Assembly: GCA_947454955.1 (NCBI GenBank)
Contig: CANGLW010000016.1
Coordinates: 1-59,256 of the forward strand
Origin: Comamonadaceae bacterium
Lineage (GTDB): Bacteria; Pseudomonadota; Gammaproteobacteria; Burkholderiales; Burkholderiaceae_C
DNA: 59,256 nucleotides
Direction of reading: 5' to 3'
The notes beneath the pieces were generated by a model, which had not been told where the DNA came from, searched no databases, and saw only the letters and a program-made list of their open reading frames with translations. How positions within the stretch are numbered: position 1 is the first letter of the stretch; every line of letters starts with the position of its first letter. Position numbers and translations under genes: made by a program. This document shows, piece by piece, positions 8,584 through 21,623 of the stretch.

Positions 8584-9800
8584 GCGCCCAACTCATGCCC
8601 AAGCGGCAAGCCATCCAGCTGTTTCTCACATTTGCGCTGGCTTACTTTTTGTCCACGCTGGTGCGGGCGGTGACCGCCACCTTGTCGCCGGTGCTCACCA
8701 CCGAGTTCTCGCTCAATGCGGGCGACCTGGGCCTGTTGGCGGGGGGGTATTTCTTGGGCTTTTCGCTGACCCAATTGCCCTTGGGTTCCTGGCTGGACCG
8801 TTATGGCCCCAAGCGCATGATTTTGTGGTTTTTGGGTGTGGCTGTGGCGGGTTGTGTGGCGTTTTCGGTGGCGCAAGATTTCAATTACCTGTTGCTCGCC
8901 CGGGTGATGTGCGGCGTGGGTTTGAGTGCCTGCTTGATGGCGCCCCTGACCGCTTACCGGCGCTGGTATGCCCGTGACATGCTGGTGCGCGCCAATTCCT
9001 GGATGCTCATGAGCGGATCACTCGGTGTGGTGGCCTCCACCTTGCCGGTGCAATGGTTGCTGCCCGTCGTAGGTTGGCGCGGTATTTTCTTAGGCTTGGC
9101 CTTGGTGCTGGTGTTGGCCATGCTCATCATCATGTGGGTGGTGCCCAAGTGGGAGGTTCTGCCTGCGTCTGAAGCATCTTCCGTCAAGCCCAGTTACGCG
9201 CAAGTCTGGCGCCACCCTTACTTTCAGAAGATGGTGCCGATGGGCTTTTTTGCGTATGGCGGTTTGATTGCGGTGCAAACCCTGTGGGCTGCGCCGTGGA
9301 TGACCCGGGTCAACGGTTTCACGCCACAGCAGGCCGCTGAAGGTTTGTTTGTACTCAACCTGTGTTTGCTGGTGTCTTACTGGTGGTGGGGTTGGATCAA
9401 CCCGTGGATGTCCGCCCGCGGCTGGACCACCGCGCGCTTGATGACAGCCGGTGTTCCCGTGAGCTTGACCTTGCTGGCCCTGACGATTGTCTCAGCCAGC
9501 CAAAACCTGGTGCCGCCCACCGTGCCACTCATCATGTATTGTGTGGCCAGTACCGTGGTGTCACTGGCCCAGCCTTCGATCGGCATGGCGTTCCCGGCTG
9601 AGTTGGCGGGCCGCGCCTTGTCGGCCTACAACCTGGTGATTTTCACCGGCATCTTTGCCATGCAGTGGGGCATCGGTTTGACGATTGACGCCTTGCGCGG
9701 CCAAGGGTTTGACCAGGTGCAGGCCTTCCAGGGGGCTTTGGTGGTTTTGTGGATACTCTCCCTGGGGTCTTACCTGTACTTTTTACGTAAAAAAGCCTGA
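8580..9800 (+). CDS. Major facilitator superfamily transporter
   Basis: A 406-residue protein with about twelve membrane segments. The MFS loop signature is visible as GSWLDRYGPKRMILW after helix 2, and TLVRAVTATLSPVLTTEFSL follows helix 1. The family moves small molecules by proton-coupled or facilitated transport; the substrate cannot be told from sequence. It overlaps the upstream lipoprotein-like gene by four bases and is followed ten bases later by the PTS IIA gene. Confidence 0.88.
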   Translation: MSAQLMPKRQAIQLFLTFALAYFLSTLVRAVTATLSPVLTTEFSLNAGDLGLLAGGYFLGFSLTQLPLGSWLDRYGPKRMILWFLGVAVAGCVAFSVAQDFNYLLLARVMCGVGLSACLMAPLTAYRRWYARDMLVRANSWMLMSGSLGVVASTLPVQWLLPVVGWRGIFLGLALVLVLAMLIIMWVVPKWEVLPASEASSVKPSYAQVWRHPYFQKMVPMGFFAYGGLIAVQTLWAAPWMTRVNGFTPQQAAEGLFVLNLCLLVSYWWWGWINPWMSARGWTTARLMTAGVPVSLTLLALTIVSASQNLVPPTVPLIMYCVASTVVSLAQPSIGMAFPAELAGRALSAYNLVIFTGIFAMQWGIGLTIDALRGQGFDQVQAFQGALVVLWILSLGSYLYFLRKKA

Positions 9801-9810
9801 CACTCTTGCC

Positions 9811-10194
9811 ATGACCACCCAGATCTTGCTGATTGCCCATGCGCCCCTGGCCTCGGCTTTGCGCGAATGTGTGGGGCATGTGTTCGCTGATCGTATGAAC
9901 ACGGTGGTGGCTTTGGATGTGCAGGCCAGCGACACGGCAGAGATGGTGTTGCAGCAGGCCAAGCAGCTGCGCCAAAGCATGGCCGGCCATGCGGTGTTGG
10001 TGCTCACGGATGCGATGGGCGCCACGCCTTGCAATGTCGCGCGACGCTTGACCCAGGACACAGACGACCTGGTGGTGTGCGGTGTTAACCTTCCAATGTT
10101 GTGGCGCGCGGTGGCCTACCAACATGAGCCCTTGCCGACCGTGGCCCAAAAGGCCGTGGAGGGCGGGCAGCAGGGTGTGATGATGGCACCTTGA
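9811..10194 (+). CDS. PTS fructose/mannose-family IIA component
   Basis: A 127-residue EIIA of the mannose family (ManX/PtsN-independent type). His10 in ILLIAHAPLASAL is the expected phosphorylation site, and LVLTDAMGATPCNVARR is a family signature. No IIB, IIC or IID genes are nearby. In many betaproteobacteria such an orphan IIA, HPr and EI form a regulatory relay rather than a sugar importer. It is followed by ptsH after 38 bases. Confidence 0.88.
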   Translation: MTTQILLIAHAPLASALRECVGHVFADRMNTVVALDVQASDTAEMVLQQAKQLRQSMAGHAVLVLTDAMGATPCNVARRLTQDTDDLVVCGVNLPMLWRAVAYQHEPLPTVAQKAVEGGQQGVMMAP

Positions 10195-10232
10195 AGCGAT
10201 AGAACCAGACCATAAGAACGAGGAGAGACCAC

Positions 10233-10502
10233 ATGCAAAAGACAACGCTGACCATCGTCAACAAGCTGGGCCTGCATGCGCGTGCCTCGGCCAAGCTCAC
10301 CAAGCTGGCGGGCAGCTACCCCTGCGAGGTCTGGATCACCAAAGGTGACCGCCGCATGAACGCCAAAAGCATCATGGGCGTCATGATGTTGGCCGCCGGT
10401 TTGGGCACCACCGTCGAATTGGAAACCCATGGCGACCAGGAACAAGCGGCGATGGACGCGCTGGTGGCGCTGATCAACGACAAGTTCGGGGAAGGCGAAT
10501 GA
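10233..10502 (+). CDS. ptsH: Phosphocarrier protein HPr
   Basis: An 89-residue HPr. The active-site His15 lies in KLGLHARASAKL and the regulatory Ser46 in NAKSIMGVMML. It carries phosphate from enzyme I to IIA proteins. GAGGAGA at 10220-10226 is the ribosome binding site. The presence of Ser46 in its usual context would permit control by HPr kinase/phosphatase, whose gene is not in this window. It overlaps ptsI by four bases. Confidence 0.95.
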   Translation: MQKTTLTIVNKLGLHARASAKLTKLAGSYPCEVWITKGDRRMNAKSIMGVMMLAAGLGTTVELETHGDQEQAAMDALVALINDKFGEGE

Positions 10503-12271
10503 CCTTTGCCATCCACGGCTTAGCAGTCGCGCGCGGGGTTGCCATAGGCCGCGCGGTGCTGGTGGCTGCCAGCCGGGTGGACGTGGCCCACTACTTCATT
10601 GAAGCCAGCCAAGTTGACGCAGAAATTGACCGTGTGCGCCGTGGCCGCAATGCGGTGGTGGAAGAACTGGTGCGCCTGCAAGACACGGTGGCGCAATTGG
10701 GCCCTAAAGACGCGCCGCATGAACTCAAGGCGCTGCTCGATGTGCACCTGATGTTGTTGCAAGACGAGGAGCTGGTCGAGGGCGTGAAGCACTGGATCAA
10801 AGAGCGCTTGTACAACGCCGAGTGGGCCTTGACCACGCAGCTCGAAGTGATCGCGCGCCAGTTCGACGAGATGGAGGACGAGTACCTGCGCGAGCGCAAG
10901 ACCGACCTTGAGCAGATCACCGAAAAAGTTTTGCGCGCCATGCAGGGTGTTGCCTCGCCCGTGGTGCCGTCAGGCCAAGAAAAATACCGCAAGCGCGGAC
11001 CCGACCAACAAGACCTGTTGCTCGATGACACGGTGGATGTGCCACTGGTGCTCATCGCCCATGAGCTCACACCCTCGGACATGCTGCAGTTCAAGCAAGG
11101 GGTGTTTGCAGGCTTTGTGACCGATGTGGGTGGCAAGACCTCGCACACCGCGATCGTGGCGCGCAGCATGGACATTCCTGCGGTGGTGGGCGCGCGCACC
11201 GCCAGCCAGTTGGTGCGCCAAGACGATTGGGTCATCATCGATGGCGATGCGGGTGTGGTCATCGTCGACCCCTCGCCCATCATCCTGGCTGAGTACGGTT
11301 TCAAGCAACGTCAGTTGCACCTGGAGCGCGGGCGCTTGTCGCGCTTGCTCAACACACCGTCGGTCACGCTCGATGGTGAAAAGGTGGAGCTGCTGGCCAA
11401 CATTGAAATGCCCGAAGACGCGGCCGTGGCCTTGCGTGCCGGCGCGGTGGGTGTGGGCTTGTTCCGCAGTGAATTTTTGTTCATGGGCCGTTACGGCAAT
11501 TTACCCGGCGAAGAAGAGCAGTACCAGGCTTACCGCCGCGCGGTGGAAGGCATGCAAGGCTTGCCTGTGACCATCCGCACGGTGGATGTGGGCGCAGACA
11601 AACCGGTGGGCGGCCCTAAAGACGAGCAATACCTCAACCCCGCTTTGGGTTTGCGCGCCATACGCTGGAGCTTGGCTGACCCGGCCATGTTCATCACGCA
11701 GTTGCGCGCGATTTTGCGATCGGCCGCGCACGGCAAGGTCAACATCCTCATTCCCATGCTGGCGCACTTGAACGAAATCCGCCAGACGGTGAGTTTGATT
11801 GACGAGGCCCGTGCCTCGCTCGACCGCGATGGCGTGGCCTACGGCCCGGTGCAACTCGGCGCCATGATTGAAATCCCAGCTGCGGCCTTGATGCTCAAAA
11901 CTTTTCTGAAGTATTTCGACTTCTTGTCGGTGGGCACCAACGATTTGATCCAGTACACCTTGGCGATTGACCGTGCCGACCAATCGGTGGCGCATTTGTA
12001 CGACCCCACGCACCCGGCGGTCTTGCATTTGCTGGCCGACACCATTGCCACCTGCAACGCCATGGGCAAGCATGTGGCGGTGTGTGGTGAGATGGCCGGT
12101 GACACCGCGCTGACCAAGCTCTTGCTGGGTTTGGGCTTGCGAAGTTTTTCCATGCACCCCGCGCAGATGCTCTCAGTCAAGCAAGAAATTTTGCGCGCGG
12201 ATACCAGCAAGCTCACCGTCTGGGCGCAAGAGGTGCTGGCCTCGGAAGAGCCTTCGCAGCTCTTGCAGTGA
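10499..12271 (+). CDS. ptsI: Phosphoenolpyruvate-protein phosphotransferase (enzyme I)
   Basis: A 590-residue enzyme I, which takes phosphate from PEP and passes it to HPr. The N-terminal helical and swivelling domains end in GGKTSHTAIVARSMDIPAVVG, where His216 is the phosphorylated residue. The C-terminal PEP-binding barrel contains GVGLFRSEFLFM, the signature DFLSVGTNDLIQYT and the catalytic cysteine in VAVCGEMAGD. Length is normal. It ends 14 bases before the convergent lipA gene; no clear terminator is visible between them. Confidence 0.95.
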   Translation: MTFAIHGLAVARGVAIGRAVLVAASRVDVAHYFIEASQVDAEIDRVRRGRNAVVEELVRLQDTVAQLGPKDAPHELKALLDVHLMLLQDEELVEGVKHWIKERLYNAEWALTTQLEVIARQFDEMEDEYLRERKTDLEQITEKVLRAMQGVASPVVPSGQEKYRKRGPDQQDLLLDDTVDVPLVLIAHELTPSDMLQFKQGVFAGFVTDVGGKTSHTAIVARSMDIPAVVGARTASQLVRQDDWVIIDGDAGVVIVDPSPIILAEYGFKQRQLHLERGRLSRLLNTPSVTLDGEKVELLANIEMPEDAAVALRAGAVGVGLFRSEFLFMGRYGNLPGEEEQYQAYRRAVEGMQGLPVTIRTVDVGADKPVGGPKDEQYLNPALGLRAIRWSLADPAMFITQLRAILRSAAHGKVNILIPMLAHLNEIRQTVSLIDEARASLDRDGVAYGPVQLGAMIEIPAAALMLKTFLKYFDFLSVGTNDLIQYTLAIDRADQSVAHLYDPTHPAVLHLLADTIATCNAMGKHVAVCGEMAGDTALTKLLLGLGLRSFSMHPAQMLSVKQEILRADTSKLTVWAQEVLASEEPSQLLQ

Positions 12272-12285
12272 TCCGCTGAGCAGTT

Positions 12286-13284
12286 TTAGTTTTTGCGTGC
12301 CGAGAGGCTCGCCGCATGGGCCTGCTGATCAGCGTGGTAGCTTGAGCGCACCATGGCACCCACCGCAGCGTGCTCGAACCCCATCTCGTAGGCTTTGTCT
12401 TCGAACATCTTGAAGGTGTCGGGGTGCACATAGCGGCGCACCGGCAGGTGTGAGGTGGAGGGCGCCAGGTATTGGCCGATGGTCAGACGGTCGATGTTGT
12501 GCGCGCGCATGTCACGCATCACCTCCAGAATTTCTTCGTCGGTTTCACCCAAGCCCACCATCAAGCCGCTCTTGGTGGGCACATGCGGGAACAGTGCCTT
12601 GAATTTCTTGAGCAGGTTGAGCGAGAACTGGTAGTCACTGCCTGGGCGTGCTTGCTTGTACAAGCGCGGCACGGTTTCCAGGTTGTGGTTCATCACATCG
12701 GGTGGGGCAGCTTTGAGAATCTCCAGCGCGCGGTCATCGCGGCCGCGGAAGTCGGGCACCAGCACCTCAATTTGTGTGACAGGTGAGACCTCGCGGGTTT
12801 TGCGGATGCACTCCACAAAGTGTGCTGCACCGCCGTCGCGCAAGTCATCGCGGTCCACGCTGGTGATGACCACGTAATTGAGCTTGAGTGCTGCGATGGT
12901 GTTGGCCAGGTTGGTCGGCTCGTTCACATCCAGCGGGTCGGGGCGGCCGTGGCCCACGTCGCAAAACGGGCAGCGGCGGGTGCACTTGTCACCCATGATC
13001 ATGAAGGTGGCCGTGCCTTTGCCAAAGCACTCGCCAATGTTGGGGCAGCTGGCCTCTTCACACACCGTCACCAGTTTGTTGGCGCGCAGGATGTCTTTGA
13101 TTTCGTAAAAGCGTGTGGTGGGGCTGCCGGCTTTGACGCGGATCCAGTCGGGTTTTTTCAGGACCTCGGCGGCTTCCACCTTCACGGGGATGCGCGAGAG
13201 CTTGGCCGCAGCCTTTTGTTTGGCGCTGGCGTCGTAGGCGTCCAGGGATTGTTCTTGGCGAACAACGCGACTGTCAGTGCTCAT
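12286..13284 (-). CDS. lipA: Lipoyl synthase
   Basis: A 332-residue radical SAM enzyme that inserts two sulphurs into protein-bound octanoyl groups. Both iron-sulphur motifs are present: [12 protein letters not shown] for the auxiliary cluster and CTRRCPFC for the SAM cluster, followed by [13 protein letters not shown]. The C-terminal RSSYHADQ contains the conserved serine that ligates the auxiliary cluster. It follows lipB by 13 bases in a ybeD-lipB-lipA unit. Confidence 0.96.
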   Translation of the reverse strand: MSTDSRVVRQEQSLDAYDASAKQKAAAKLSRIPVKVEAAEVLKKPDWIRVKAGSPTTRFYEIKDILRANKLVTVCEEASCPNIGECFGKGTATFMIMGDKCTRRCPFCDVGHGRPDPLDVNEPTNLANTIAALKLNYVVITSVDRDDLRDGGAAHFVECIRKTREVSPVTQIEVLVPDFRGRDDRALEILKAAPPDVMNHNLETVPRLYKQARPGSDYQFSLNLLKKFKALFPHVPTKSGLMVGLGETDEEILEVMRDMRAHNIDRLTIGQYLAPSTSHLPVRRYVHPDTFKMFEDKAYEMGFEHAAVGAMVRSSYHADQQAHAASLSARKN

Positions 13285-13297
13285 AGGGGTTGGCCCG

Positions 13298-13993
13298 TCA
13301 CGGTGCTAGGTAGGTGGTGAGCTTGTGGCTCAAAATTTGGGCCATGTCCGAGGGGCTGGCCTGCACCCCGATTGTAATGAGGTCCACCGTGCGCAAGCCC
13401 TGGTAACCGCAGGGGTTGATGCGCTCAAACGGCTCAAGGTCCATCGCCACATTCAGGGCCAGGCCGTGGTAGGTGCAGTTGCGGCTGACCTTGATGCCCA
13501 GCGCAGAAATTTTGCCCAGGCCGGTGAAGTCAGGGGTCTTGTGGTTGTCGTGCGTGGGGCGCTGCGGCAAAGCGGCGTGGGAATGCGGGTTGTCCAGGCG
13601 TACATAAATGCCGGGCGCACCTGCTACGCGGTGCCCAGTCACACCCACATGCGCCAGGGTGCGAATGACGGCTTCTTCCAGCCGGTACACATACTCTTTG
13701 ACAAAGTAGCCCGCGCGCTTGAGGTCGATGAGCGGGTAGGCCACCACCTGGCCTGGGCCATGGTAGGTGACTTGACCGCCGCGGTTGGTGGCCACCACAG
13801 GAATGTTACCTGGCATAAGCACATGATCGCTTTTGCCCGCTAAGCCTTGTGTGAAAACGCTGGGGTGCTCACAAATCCATAGCTCGTCAGGTGTGGCGGC
13901 ATCACGCGCTTGCGTGTGGGTCTGCATGGCCTCGTAAGTGGGCAGGTAGTCCACCAGGCCCAGGAGCCGGGCTTGGAGAGCGCCGGGGCTCAT
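13298..13993 (-). CDS. lipB: Octanoyl-[ACP]:protein N-octanoyltransferase
   Basis: A 231-residue LipB, which moves octanoate from acyl carrier protein to lipoyl domains for LipA to finish. [21 protein letters not shown] is the acyl-binding signature; the catalytic lysine is in [10 protein letters not shown] and the catalytic cysteine in [10 protein letters not shown]. The ATG at 13993 is preferred over a TTG one codon upstream. The start is three bases from the end of the ybeD-like gene. Confidence 0.94.
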   Translation of the reverse strand: MSPGALQARLLGLVDYLPTYEAMQTHTQARDAATPDELWICEHPSVFTQGLAGKSDHVLMPGNIPVVATNRGGQVTYHGPGQVVAYPLIDLKRAGYFVKEYVYRLEEAVIRTLAHVGVTGHRVAGAPGIYVRLDNPHSHAALPQRPTHDNHKTPDFTGLGKISALGIKVSRNCTYHGLALNVAMDLEPFERINPCGYQGLRTVDLITIGVQASPSDMAQILSHKLTTYLAP

Positions 13994-13996
13994 CAA

Positions 13997-14284
13997 TCAG
14001 AGCACCACTTTGACCATCGGGTGGCTTGAGAGCGTGCGGTAGAGCTCGTCAAGTTGCTCGCGGCTGGTGGCGTTGATGGTGATGGTCACCCCCAGGTAGT
14101 TACCGGCCTTGCTTTCGCGCACCTCCAGCGAGTCGCCGGTGAAGTCGGGGTCAAAAGCGCGGGCCACATGTTCGATGGCCTGAACATAGCCCGGCACGTT
14201 CGCGCCCATGACTTTGATGGGGAAGCGGCAGGGGTACTCAATCAGTGAGTCCTTGCGGTCGTTGGCGGGCGGAACTTGGGTCAT
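13997..14284 (-). CDS. YbeD-like protein (DUF493 family)
   Basis: A 95-residue protein of the YbeD/DUF493 family, small ACT-like proteins of unsettled function that are very often encoded just upstream of lipB. The segments YPCRFPIKVMG and KAGNYLGVTITI and the C-terminal LSSHPMVKVVL fit the family. It is the first gene of the ybeD-lipB-lipA unit and is divergent from atpI. Confidence 0.88.
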   Translation of the reverse strand: MTQVPPANDRKDSLIEYPCRFPIKVMGANVPGYVQAIEHVARAFDPDFTGDSLEVRESKAGNYLGVTITINATSREQLDELYRTLSSHPMVKVVL

Positions 14285-14344
14285 GGGGGAAGGATAATCC
14301 GAGGCCGACGCAAGGGTTTGTACCGACCGTGAAATTTTTTTAAG

Positions 14345-14350
14345 TATAAT
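14345..14350 (+). promoter_or_regulatory. Probable -10 box of the atp operon promoter
   Basis: A perfect TATAAT hexamer lies 41 bases upstream of the atpI start in an AT-rich stretch between divergent genes. No good -35 hexamer stands at 16-18 bases; TTGTAC at 14318-14323 is 21 bases away. The box is seen in sequence, its use is inferred. Confidence 0.5.
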
Positions 14351-14391
14351 TACGGACTTTGCTGACCTCGATGGGTTGCGCTGGGAGTCTC

Positions 14392-14886
14392 ATGAATTTA
14401 AAGACATCAAGCGACTCTCCCGCCAAGGTTGCAAGCGACACGTGGCACGAAGATGAGGCGCTTGAGCCAGAGTTCAAGCCCCTGTCTGCCGAGCAGGCCC
14501 AGCAATGGCGCCTGACTCACCGGGAGTTGTCTCCCTGGCGGATTCTGCTGATGCAGGCAGGTGCCGGAATTTTGTTGGCGCTTGGTGTGGGCTTGTGGAC
14601 GCAATCAGCGGTGCTGGTGGGGTCTGCGGCCTACGGGGTTGTGTCGGTGTTGTTGCCAGGTGCCATGTTTGCCTGGGGGCTGCGTCGGCAAATGCATGCG
14701 GGTGACACCGGTCGTGCATTGAAGAGATTGATGGTTTGGGAGTCGGCCAAACTCGGTTTGACCATTGCCATGCTGGTGATGGCGCCGCGGCTGCTACCGG
14801 GCCTGAGTTGGTTGGTGTTGCTGACCTGCTTTGTGGTGACGCTGAAGGTGTATTGGGTGGCCGCGTGGTTGCGCCTGAAACGCTAG
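14392..14886 (+). CDS. atpI: ATP synthase subunit I
   Basis: A 164-residue membrane protein with about four hydrophobic helices after a 55-residue polar N-terminus. AtpI helps assemble the c-ring and is encoded first in many atp operons. The ATG at 14392 (MNLKTSSDSPAK) is preferred because GGGAG lies at 14382-14386; an in-frame ATG at 14359 is possible. Sequence similarity is weak in this family, so the call rests partly on position directly before atpB. Confidence 0.85.
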   Translation: MNLKTSSDSPAKVASDTWHEDEALEPEFKPLSAEQAQQWRLTHRELSPWRILLMQAGAGILLALGVGLWTQSAVLVGSAAYGVVSVLLPGAMFAWGLRRQMHAGDTGRALKRLMVWESAKLGLTIAMLVMAPRLLPGLSWLVLLTCFVVTLKVYWVAAWLRLKR

Positions 14887-14918
14887 ATGTGTTTGTTGAT
14901 ATTTAAGTAACTTGGTGA

Positions 14919-16092
<1,174 letters not shown>

Positions 16093-16128
16093 TCAACGGC
16101 CCCTTCACGCTAGAGAAGGAATCAAACC

Positions 16129-16599
16129 GTGAACATTAATTCAACCCTGTTCCTGCAGGCCGTTGTCTTTGCGATCCTGGTGTGGTTCACGATGAAATTC
16201 GTGTGGCCTCCCATCTGCAAAGCTTTGGACGAGCGGGCCCAGAAAATCGCTGACGGCCTCGCTGCTGCCGACAAAGCCAAATCCGAGCTTGCCTCCGCTA
16301 ACAAGCGTGTGGAAGCTGAATTGGCCACCTCGCGCAACGAAACAGCTGTGCGTCTTGCTGATGCTGAGCGCCGTGCGCAAGGCATCATCGAAGAAGCCAA
16401 AGCTCGCGCTGTCGAAGAAGGCAACAAGATCATTGCTTCTGCCAAGGCTGAAGCCGAGCAGCAAACTGTCAAAGCACGTGAAGCCCTGCGCGAGCAAGTG
16501 GCCGTGTTGGCAGTCAAAGGCGCTGAGCAAATTCTTCACAAAGAAGTCAATGCCGGTGTCCATGCTGATCTGCTCAATCGTCTGAAGACTGAGCTGTAA
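16129..16599 (+). CDS. atpF: ATP synthase Fo subunit b
   Basis: A 156-residue peripheral-stalk subunit with one N-terminal membrane helix ([20 protein letters not shown]) and a long charged coiled coil. Translation starts at GTG 16129, with AGAAGGA about eight bases upstream; residues match the conserved MNINSTLF start. It joins Fo to the delta and alpha subunits. Confidence 0.96.
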   Translation: MNINSTLFLQAVVFAILVWFTMKFVWPPICKALDERAQKIADGLAAADKAKSELASANKRVEAELATSRNETAVRLADAERRAQGIIEEAKARAVEEGNKIIASAKAEAEQQTVKAREALREQVAVLAVKGAEQILHKEVNAGVHADLLNRLKTEL

Positions 16600-16607
16600 G
16601 GTGAACC

Positions 16608-17138
16608 ATGGCTGAACTTGCCACCATTGCGCGCCCTTACGCCGACGCCTTGTTCAACGCAGCGCAGGCTGACTTGAACACCGCTTCGGTCTGGGTGGAC
16701 GAGATTGCCGCCATCGCCAGCGACGCCGCCTTGCAGCAGTTTGCTGCGAACCCCAAGACCACCGCGGACCAAGTGTTCGAGGTGATCACTGGCATCATCA
16801 AGACGCCTCTGACTGACCATGCCAAAAACTTTTTGCGCGCGGTCATCGAGAACGATCGTCTGGTGGCTTTGCCCGAAATTGCTTCGCAATTCCGAGCACT
16901 GAAAAATGCCAAAAGCGGTTCGTCCGATGCGGTCGTTTACAGCGCGTTCCCCGTTGAGGGTGCAGCTCTTGCCGACGTGAGTGCTCTCCTGGAAAAACGA
17001 TTTGGTCGCAAGCTCAACGTTTCTGTTGAACATGCGCCCGAGTTGATCGGCGGCATTCGCGTGGTGGTGGGTGATGAGGTGCTTGATGCATCTGTCAAAG
17101 CCCGCCTCGAACAAATGAAAGTGGCTCTCACGGCTTAA
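16608..17138 (+). CDS. atpH: ATP synthase F1 subunit delta
   Basis: A 176-residue delta subunit that clamps the peripheral stalk to the top of F1. The N-terminal [13 protein letters not shown] and the C-terminal [25 protein letters not shown] are the family signatures. It follows atpF by eight bases, with AAGGTGA as ribosome binding site. Confidence 0.95.
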   Translation: MAELATIARPYADALFNAAQADLNTASVWVDEIAAIASDAALQQFAANPKTTADQVFEVITGIIKTPLTDHAKNFLRAVIENDRLVALPEIASQFRALKNAKSGSSDAVVYSAFPVEGAALADVSALLEKRFGRKLNVSVEHAPELIGGIRVVVGDEVLDASVKARLEQMKVALTA

Positions 17139-17186
17139 GCCTCAGGCTTGAGTTGTCAGCCCAAATTAGGAAAGAAGGAAAGAGTC

Positions 17187-18740
17187 ATGCAACTCAATCC
17201 AGCAGAAATCTCTGAACTGATCAAGAGCCGGATCGAAGGCCTGTCTGCCAGCGCCGACATCCGCAACCAGGGCACGGTCGTTTCCGTGACCGACGGTATC
17301 GTTCGTATCCACGGCTTGTCCGACGTGATGCAGGGCGAGATGCTTGAATTCCCGGCTGGCAGCGATGGCCTGCCCACCTTCGGTCTGGCCCTGAACCTCG
17401 AGCGCGACTCGGTCGGCGCCGTGATTTTGGGTGAGTACGAGCACATCTCTGAAGGCGACACCGTGAAGTGCACGGGCCGCATTTTGGAAGTGCCCGTGGG
17501 TCCCGAGCTCATCGGCCGCGTGGTCAATGCCTTGGGTCAGCCCATCGACGGCAAAGGCCCCATCAACGCCAAGATGACCGACGTGATCGAGAAGGTTGCG
17601 CCTGGTGTGATCGCACGTAAATCCGTGGATCAGCCCATGCAGACCGGCTTGAAATCCATCGACTCCATGGTGCCCGTGGGTCGTGGTCAGCGCGAGTTGA
17701 TCATTGGTGACCGCCAGACCGGTAAGACCGCTGTGGCCATTGACACCATCATCAACCAAAAGGGTCAGAACATGACCTGTATTTACGTGGCGATCGGTCA
17801 AAAGGCCTCGTCCGTGAAGAACGTGGTGCGTGCTCTGGAACAAGCTGGCGCGATGGACTACACCATCGTGGTGGCCTCCACCGCTTCTGAATCTGCCGCG
17901 ATGCAGTACGTGTCGGCCTACTCTGGCTGCACCATGGGCGAGTACTTCCGCGACCGCGGCCAAGACGCCCTGATCGTGTATGACGACCTGTCCAAGCAAG
18001 CTGTGGCTTACCGCCAAGTGTCGCTGTTGCTGCGCCGTCCTCCAGGCCGTGAAGCCTACCCTGGCGACGTGTTCTATCTCCACAGCCGTTTGCTCGAGCG
18101 TGCAGCTCGCGTGAACGCCGACTACGTCGAAGCCTTCACCAAAGGTGAAGTCAAAGGCCAAACCGGTTCGCTGACTGCGCTGCCTATCATCGAAACCCAA
18201 GCGGGTGACGTGTCGGCTTTCGTGCCTACCAACGTGATCTCGATCACGGATGGCCAGATCTTCTTGGAAACCAGCCTGTTTAACGCCGGTATCCGCCCTG
18301 CGATCAACGCCGGTATCTCGGTGTCCCGCGTGGGTGGTGCTGCTCAGACCAAGCTCATCAAGAGCCTGTCCGGCGGTATCCGTACCGACTTGGCCCAGTA
18401 CCGTGAATTGGCTGCGTTTGCGCAGTTCGCTTCTGACCTGGACGAAGCCACCCGCAAGCAGCTCGACCGCGGTGCCCGCGTGACCGAATTGCTCAAGCAG
18501 GCACAGTACAGCCCGCTGCCCATCAGCTTGATGGGTGCCACGCTGTACGCCGTGAACAAAGGCTTCATGGACGACATCGACGTCAAGAAGATCCTGTCGT
18601 TCGAAAGCGGTCTGCATGCTTACCTCAAAGACAAGCACGCTGCCCTGCTGGCCAAACTCGAAGCTGCCAAAGCCATGGACAAAGACGCTGAAGCCGAATT
18701 GAACGCTGCCATTGCAGCCTTCAAGAAGTCTTTCGCTTGA
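17187..18740 (+). CDS. atpA: ATP synthase F1 subunit alpha
   Basis: A 517-residue alpha subunit. The ATG at 17187 ([16 protein letters not shown]) is preceded by AGAAGGAAAGAG. The non-catalytic nucleotide site has the P-loop [13 protein letters not shown], and the signature [17 protein letters not shown] lies near residue 375. Length and sequence show no anomaly. It forms the F1 hexamer with AtpD. Confidence 0.98.
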   Translation: MQLNPAEISELIKSRIEGLSASADIRNQGTVVSVTDGIVRIHGLSDVMQGEMLEFPAGSDGLPTFGLALNLERDSVGAVILGEYEHISEGDTVKCTGRILEVPVGPELIGRVVNALGQPIDGKGPINAKMTDVIEKVAPGVIARKSVDQPMQTGLKSIDSMVPVGRGQRELIIGDRQTGKTAVAIDTIINQKGQNMTCIYVAIGQKASSVKNVVRALEQAGAMDYTIVVASTASESAAMQYVSAYSGCTMGEYFRDRGQDALIVYDDLSKQAVAYRQVSLLLRRPPGREAYPGDVFYLHSRLLERAARVNADYVEAFTKGEVKGQTGSLTALPIIETQAGDVSAFVPTNVISITDGQIFLETSLFNAGIRPAINAGISVSRVGGAAQTKLIKSLSGGIRTDLAQYRELAAFAQFASDLDEATRKQLDRGARVTELLKQAQYSPLPISLMGATLYAVNKGFMDDIDVKKILSFESGLHAYLKDKHAALLAKLEAAKAMDKDAEAELNAAIAAFKKSFA

Positions 18741-18770
18741 TGTCCGACCTGATGACACAAGGAGCCTTCT

Positions 18771-19649
18771 ATGGCAGCAGGTAAGGAAATACGCGGCAAG
18801 ATCAAATCGGTGGAAAACACCAAGAAGATCACCAAGGCCATGGAAATGGTGGCTGCATCCAAAATGCGCAAAGCGCAACAGCGGATGCATGCTGCCCGTC
18901 CGTACAGCGAAAAAATCCGCAACATCGCTGCCAACCTTGGCAAGGCCAACCCCGAGTATGTGCATCCGTTCATGCAAACGAACGATGCCAAAGCGGCGGG
19001 TGTCATTGTGGTCACCACCGACAAAGGTTTGTGTGGCGGCTTGAACACCAACGTGCTGCGCGGTGTCACCACCAAGCTGCGCGAGTTGCAAGGCCAGGGC
19101 GTCAGCGCCCAGGCTGTGGCAATTGGTAACAAAGGCCTGGGTTTTCTGAACCGCGTGGGTGCCAAAGTGGTGGCGCATGCCACCCAATTGGGCGACACCC
19201 CGCACCTGGAAAAGCTGATTGGCCCTGTGAAGGTCATGCTCGACGCTTATGAGCGTGGTGAACTGAACGCGGTGTACCTGTGCTACACCAAGTTCATCAA
19301 CACCATGAAGCAAGAGCCTGTGGTGGAACAGTTGCTGCCCTTGTCATCGAGCAACATAGAGTCGCAAGCCCAAGCCAGTGGCCAAAGCCACGCCTGGGAC
19401 TACATCTATGAGCCCGATCCCAAGTCTGTGATTGACGATTTGCTCATCCGTTATGTGGAGGCACTGGTGTACCAAGCCGTGGCCGAGAACATGGCTTCGG
19501 AGCAATCTGCCCGCATGGTGGCCATGAAAGCGGCTACCGACAACGCCGGCAGCGTGATTGGTGAACTCAAGCTGGTCTACAACAAGACCCGCCAGGCAGC
19601 CATCACCAAAGAGCTCTCGGAAATCGTGGCGGGTGCAGCAGCCGTTTAA
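18771..19649 (+). CDS. atpG: ATP synthase F1 subunit gamma
   Basis: A 292-residue rotor subunit. The N-terminal helix [19 protein letters not shown] and [16 protein letters not shown], the central [11 protein letters not shown] and the C-terminal [20 protein letters not shown] are all diagnostic. Gamma couples c-ring rotation to the catalytic sites. ACAAGGAG precedes the ATG. Confidence 0.97.
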   Translation: MAAGKEIRGKIKSVENTKKITKAMEMVAASKMRKAQQRMHAARPYSEKIRNIAANLGKANPEYVHPFMQTNDAKAAGVIVVTTDKGLCGGLNTNVLRGVTTKLRELQGQGVSAQAVAIGNKGLGFLNRVGAKVVAHATQLGDTPHLEKLIGPVKVMLDAYERGELNAVYLCYTKFINTMKQEPVVEQLLPLSSSNIESQAQASGQSHAWDYIYEPDPKSVIDDLLIRYVEALVYQAVAENMASEQSARMVAMKAATDNAGSVIGELKLVYNKTRQAAITKELSEIVAGAAAV

Positions 19650-21119
<1,470 letters not shown>

Positions 21120-21143
21120 TTCGACATCCACTGGAGCGTCTAG

Positions 21144-21560
21144 ATGAACACCATTCACGTCGACGTGGTCAGTGCCGAAGAATCCATTTTTTCCGGCGAG
21201 GCACGCTTTGTGGCCTTGCCCGGTGAATCCGGTGAATTGGGCATTTACCCGCGCCACACCCCGCTGATCACACGCATCAAAGCGGGCTCGGTGCGCATTG
21301 AAATGGCCGACGGTAACGAAGAGTTCGTCTTCGTGGCCGGTGGTCTGCTCGAAGTGCAACCCAACCGCGTCACCGTTCTGTCTGACACCGCCATCCGCGG
21401 CAAAGACCTGGACGATGAGAAAGCCAATGCTGCCAAGGCCGCTGCTGAGGAAGCCGTTCGTAACGCCAAAAGCGAGATCGATCTGGCTAAAGCCCAGTCT
21501 GAGTTGGCCATCATGGCCGCACAGCTGGCAGCCCTGCGTAAGTACCGCCAAAAGAAGTAA
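21144..21560 (+). CDS. atpC: ATP synthase F1 subunit epsilon
   Basis: A 138-residue epsilon subunit that links gamma to the c-ring and inhibits hydrolysis. The beta-barrel domain contains [19 protein letters not shown] and [13 protein letters not shown]; the rest is a helical hairpin. It is the last gene of the operon and is followed by a terminator. Confidence 0.96.
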   Translation: MNTIHVDVVSAEESIFSGEARFVALPGESGELGIYPRHTPLITRIKAGSVRIEMADGNEEFVFVAGGLLEVQPNRVTVLSDTAIRGKDLDDEKANAAKAAAEEAVRNAKSEIDLAKAQSELAIMAAQLAALRKYRQKK

Positions 21561-21579
21561 ACCACTTCTTTTCAAGCAC

Positions 21580-21609
21580 AACCCCGGCCTTCAAACGTCG
21601 GGGTTTTTT
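21580..21609 (+). terminator. Intrinsic terminator of the atp operon
   Basis: AACCCCG (21580-21586) pairs with CGGGGTT (21599-21605) and is followed by a T run. It lies 20 bases after atpC and only 15 bases before the next ATG, so the promoter of the following gene must overlap it. Confidence 0.85.
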
Positions 21610-21623
21610 GTTTTAATGCACCC

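Noticed and set aside
17166..19313. A 715-codon open frame on the minus strand opposite atpA and atpG
   Set aside because: It mirrors two highly conserved genes, is rich in His, Val and Gly as expected for the complement of GC-rich coding DNA, and has no recognisable domain.
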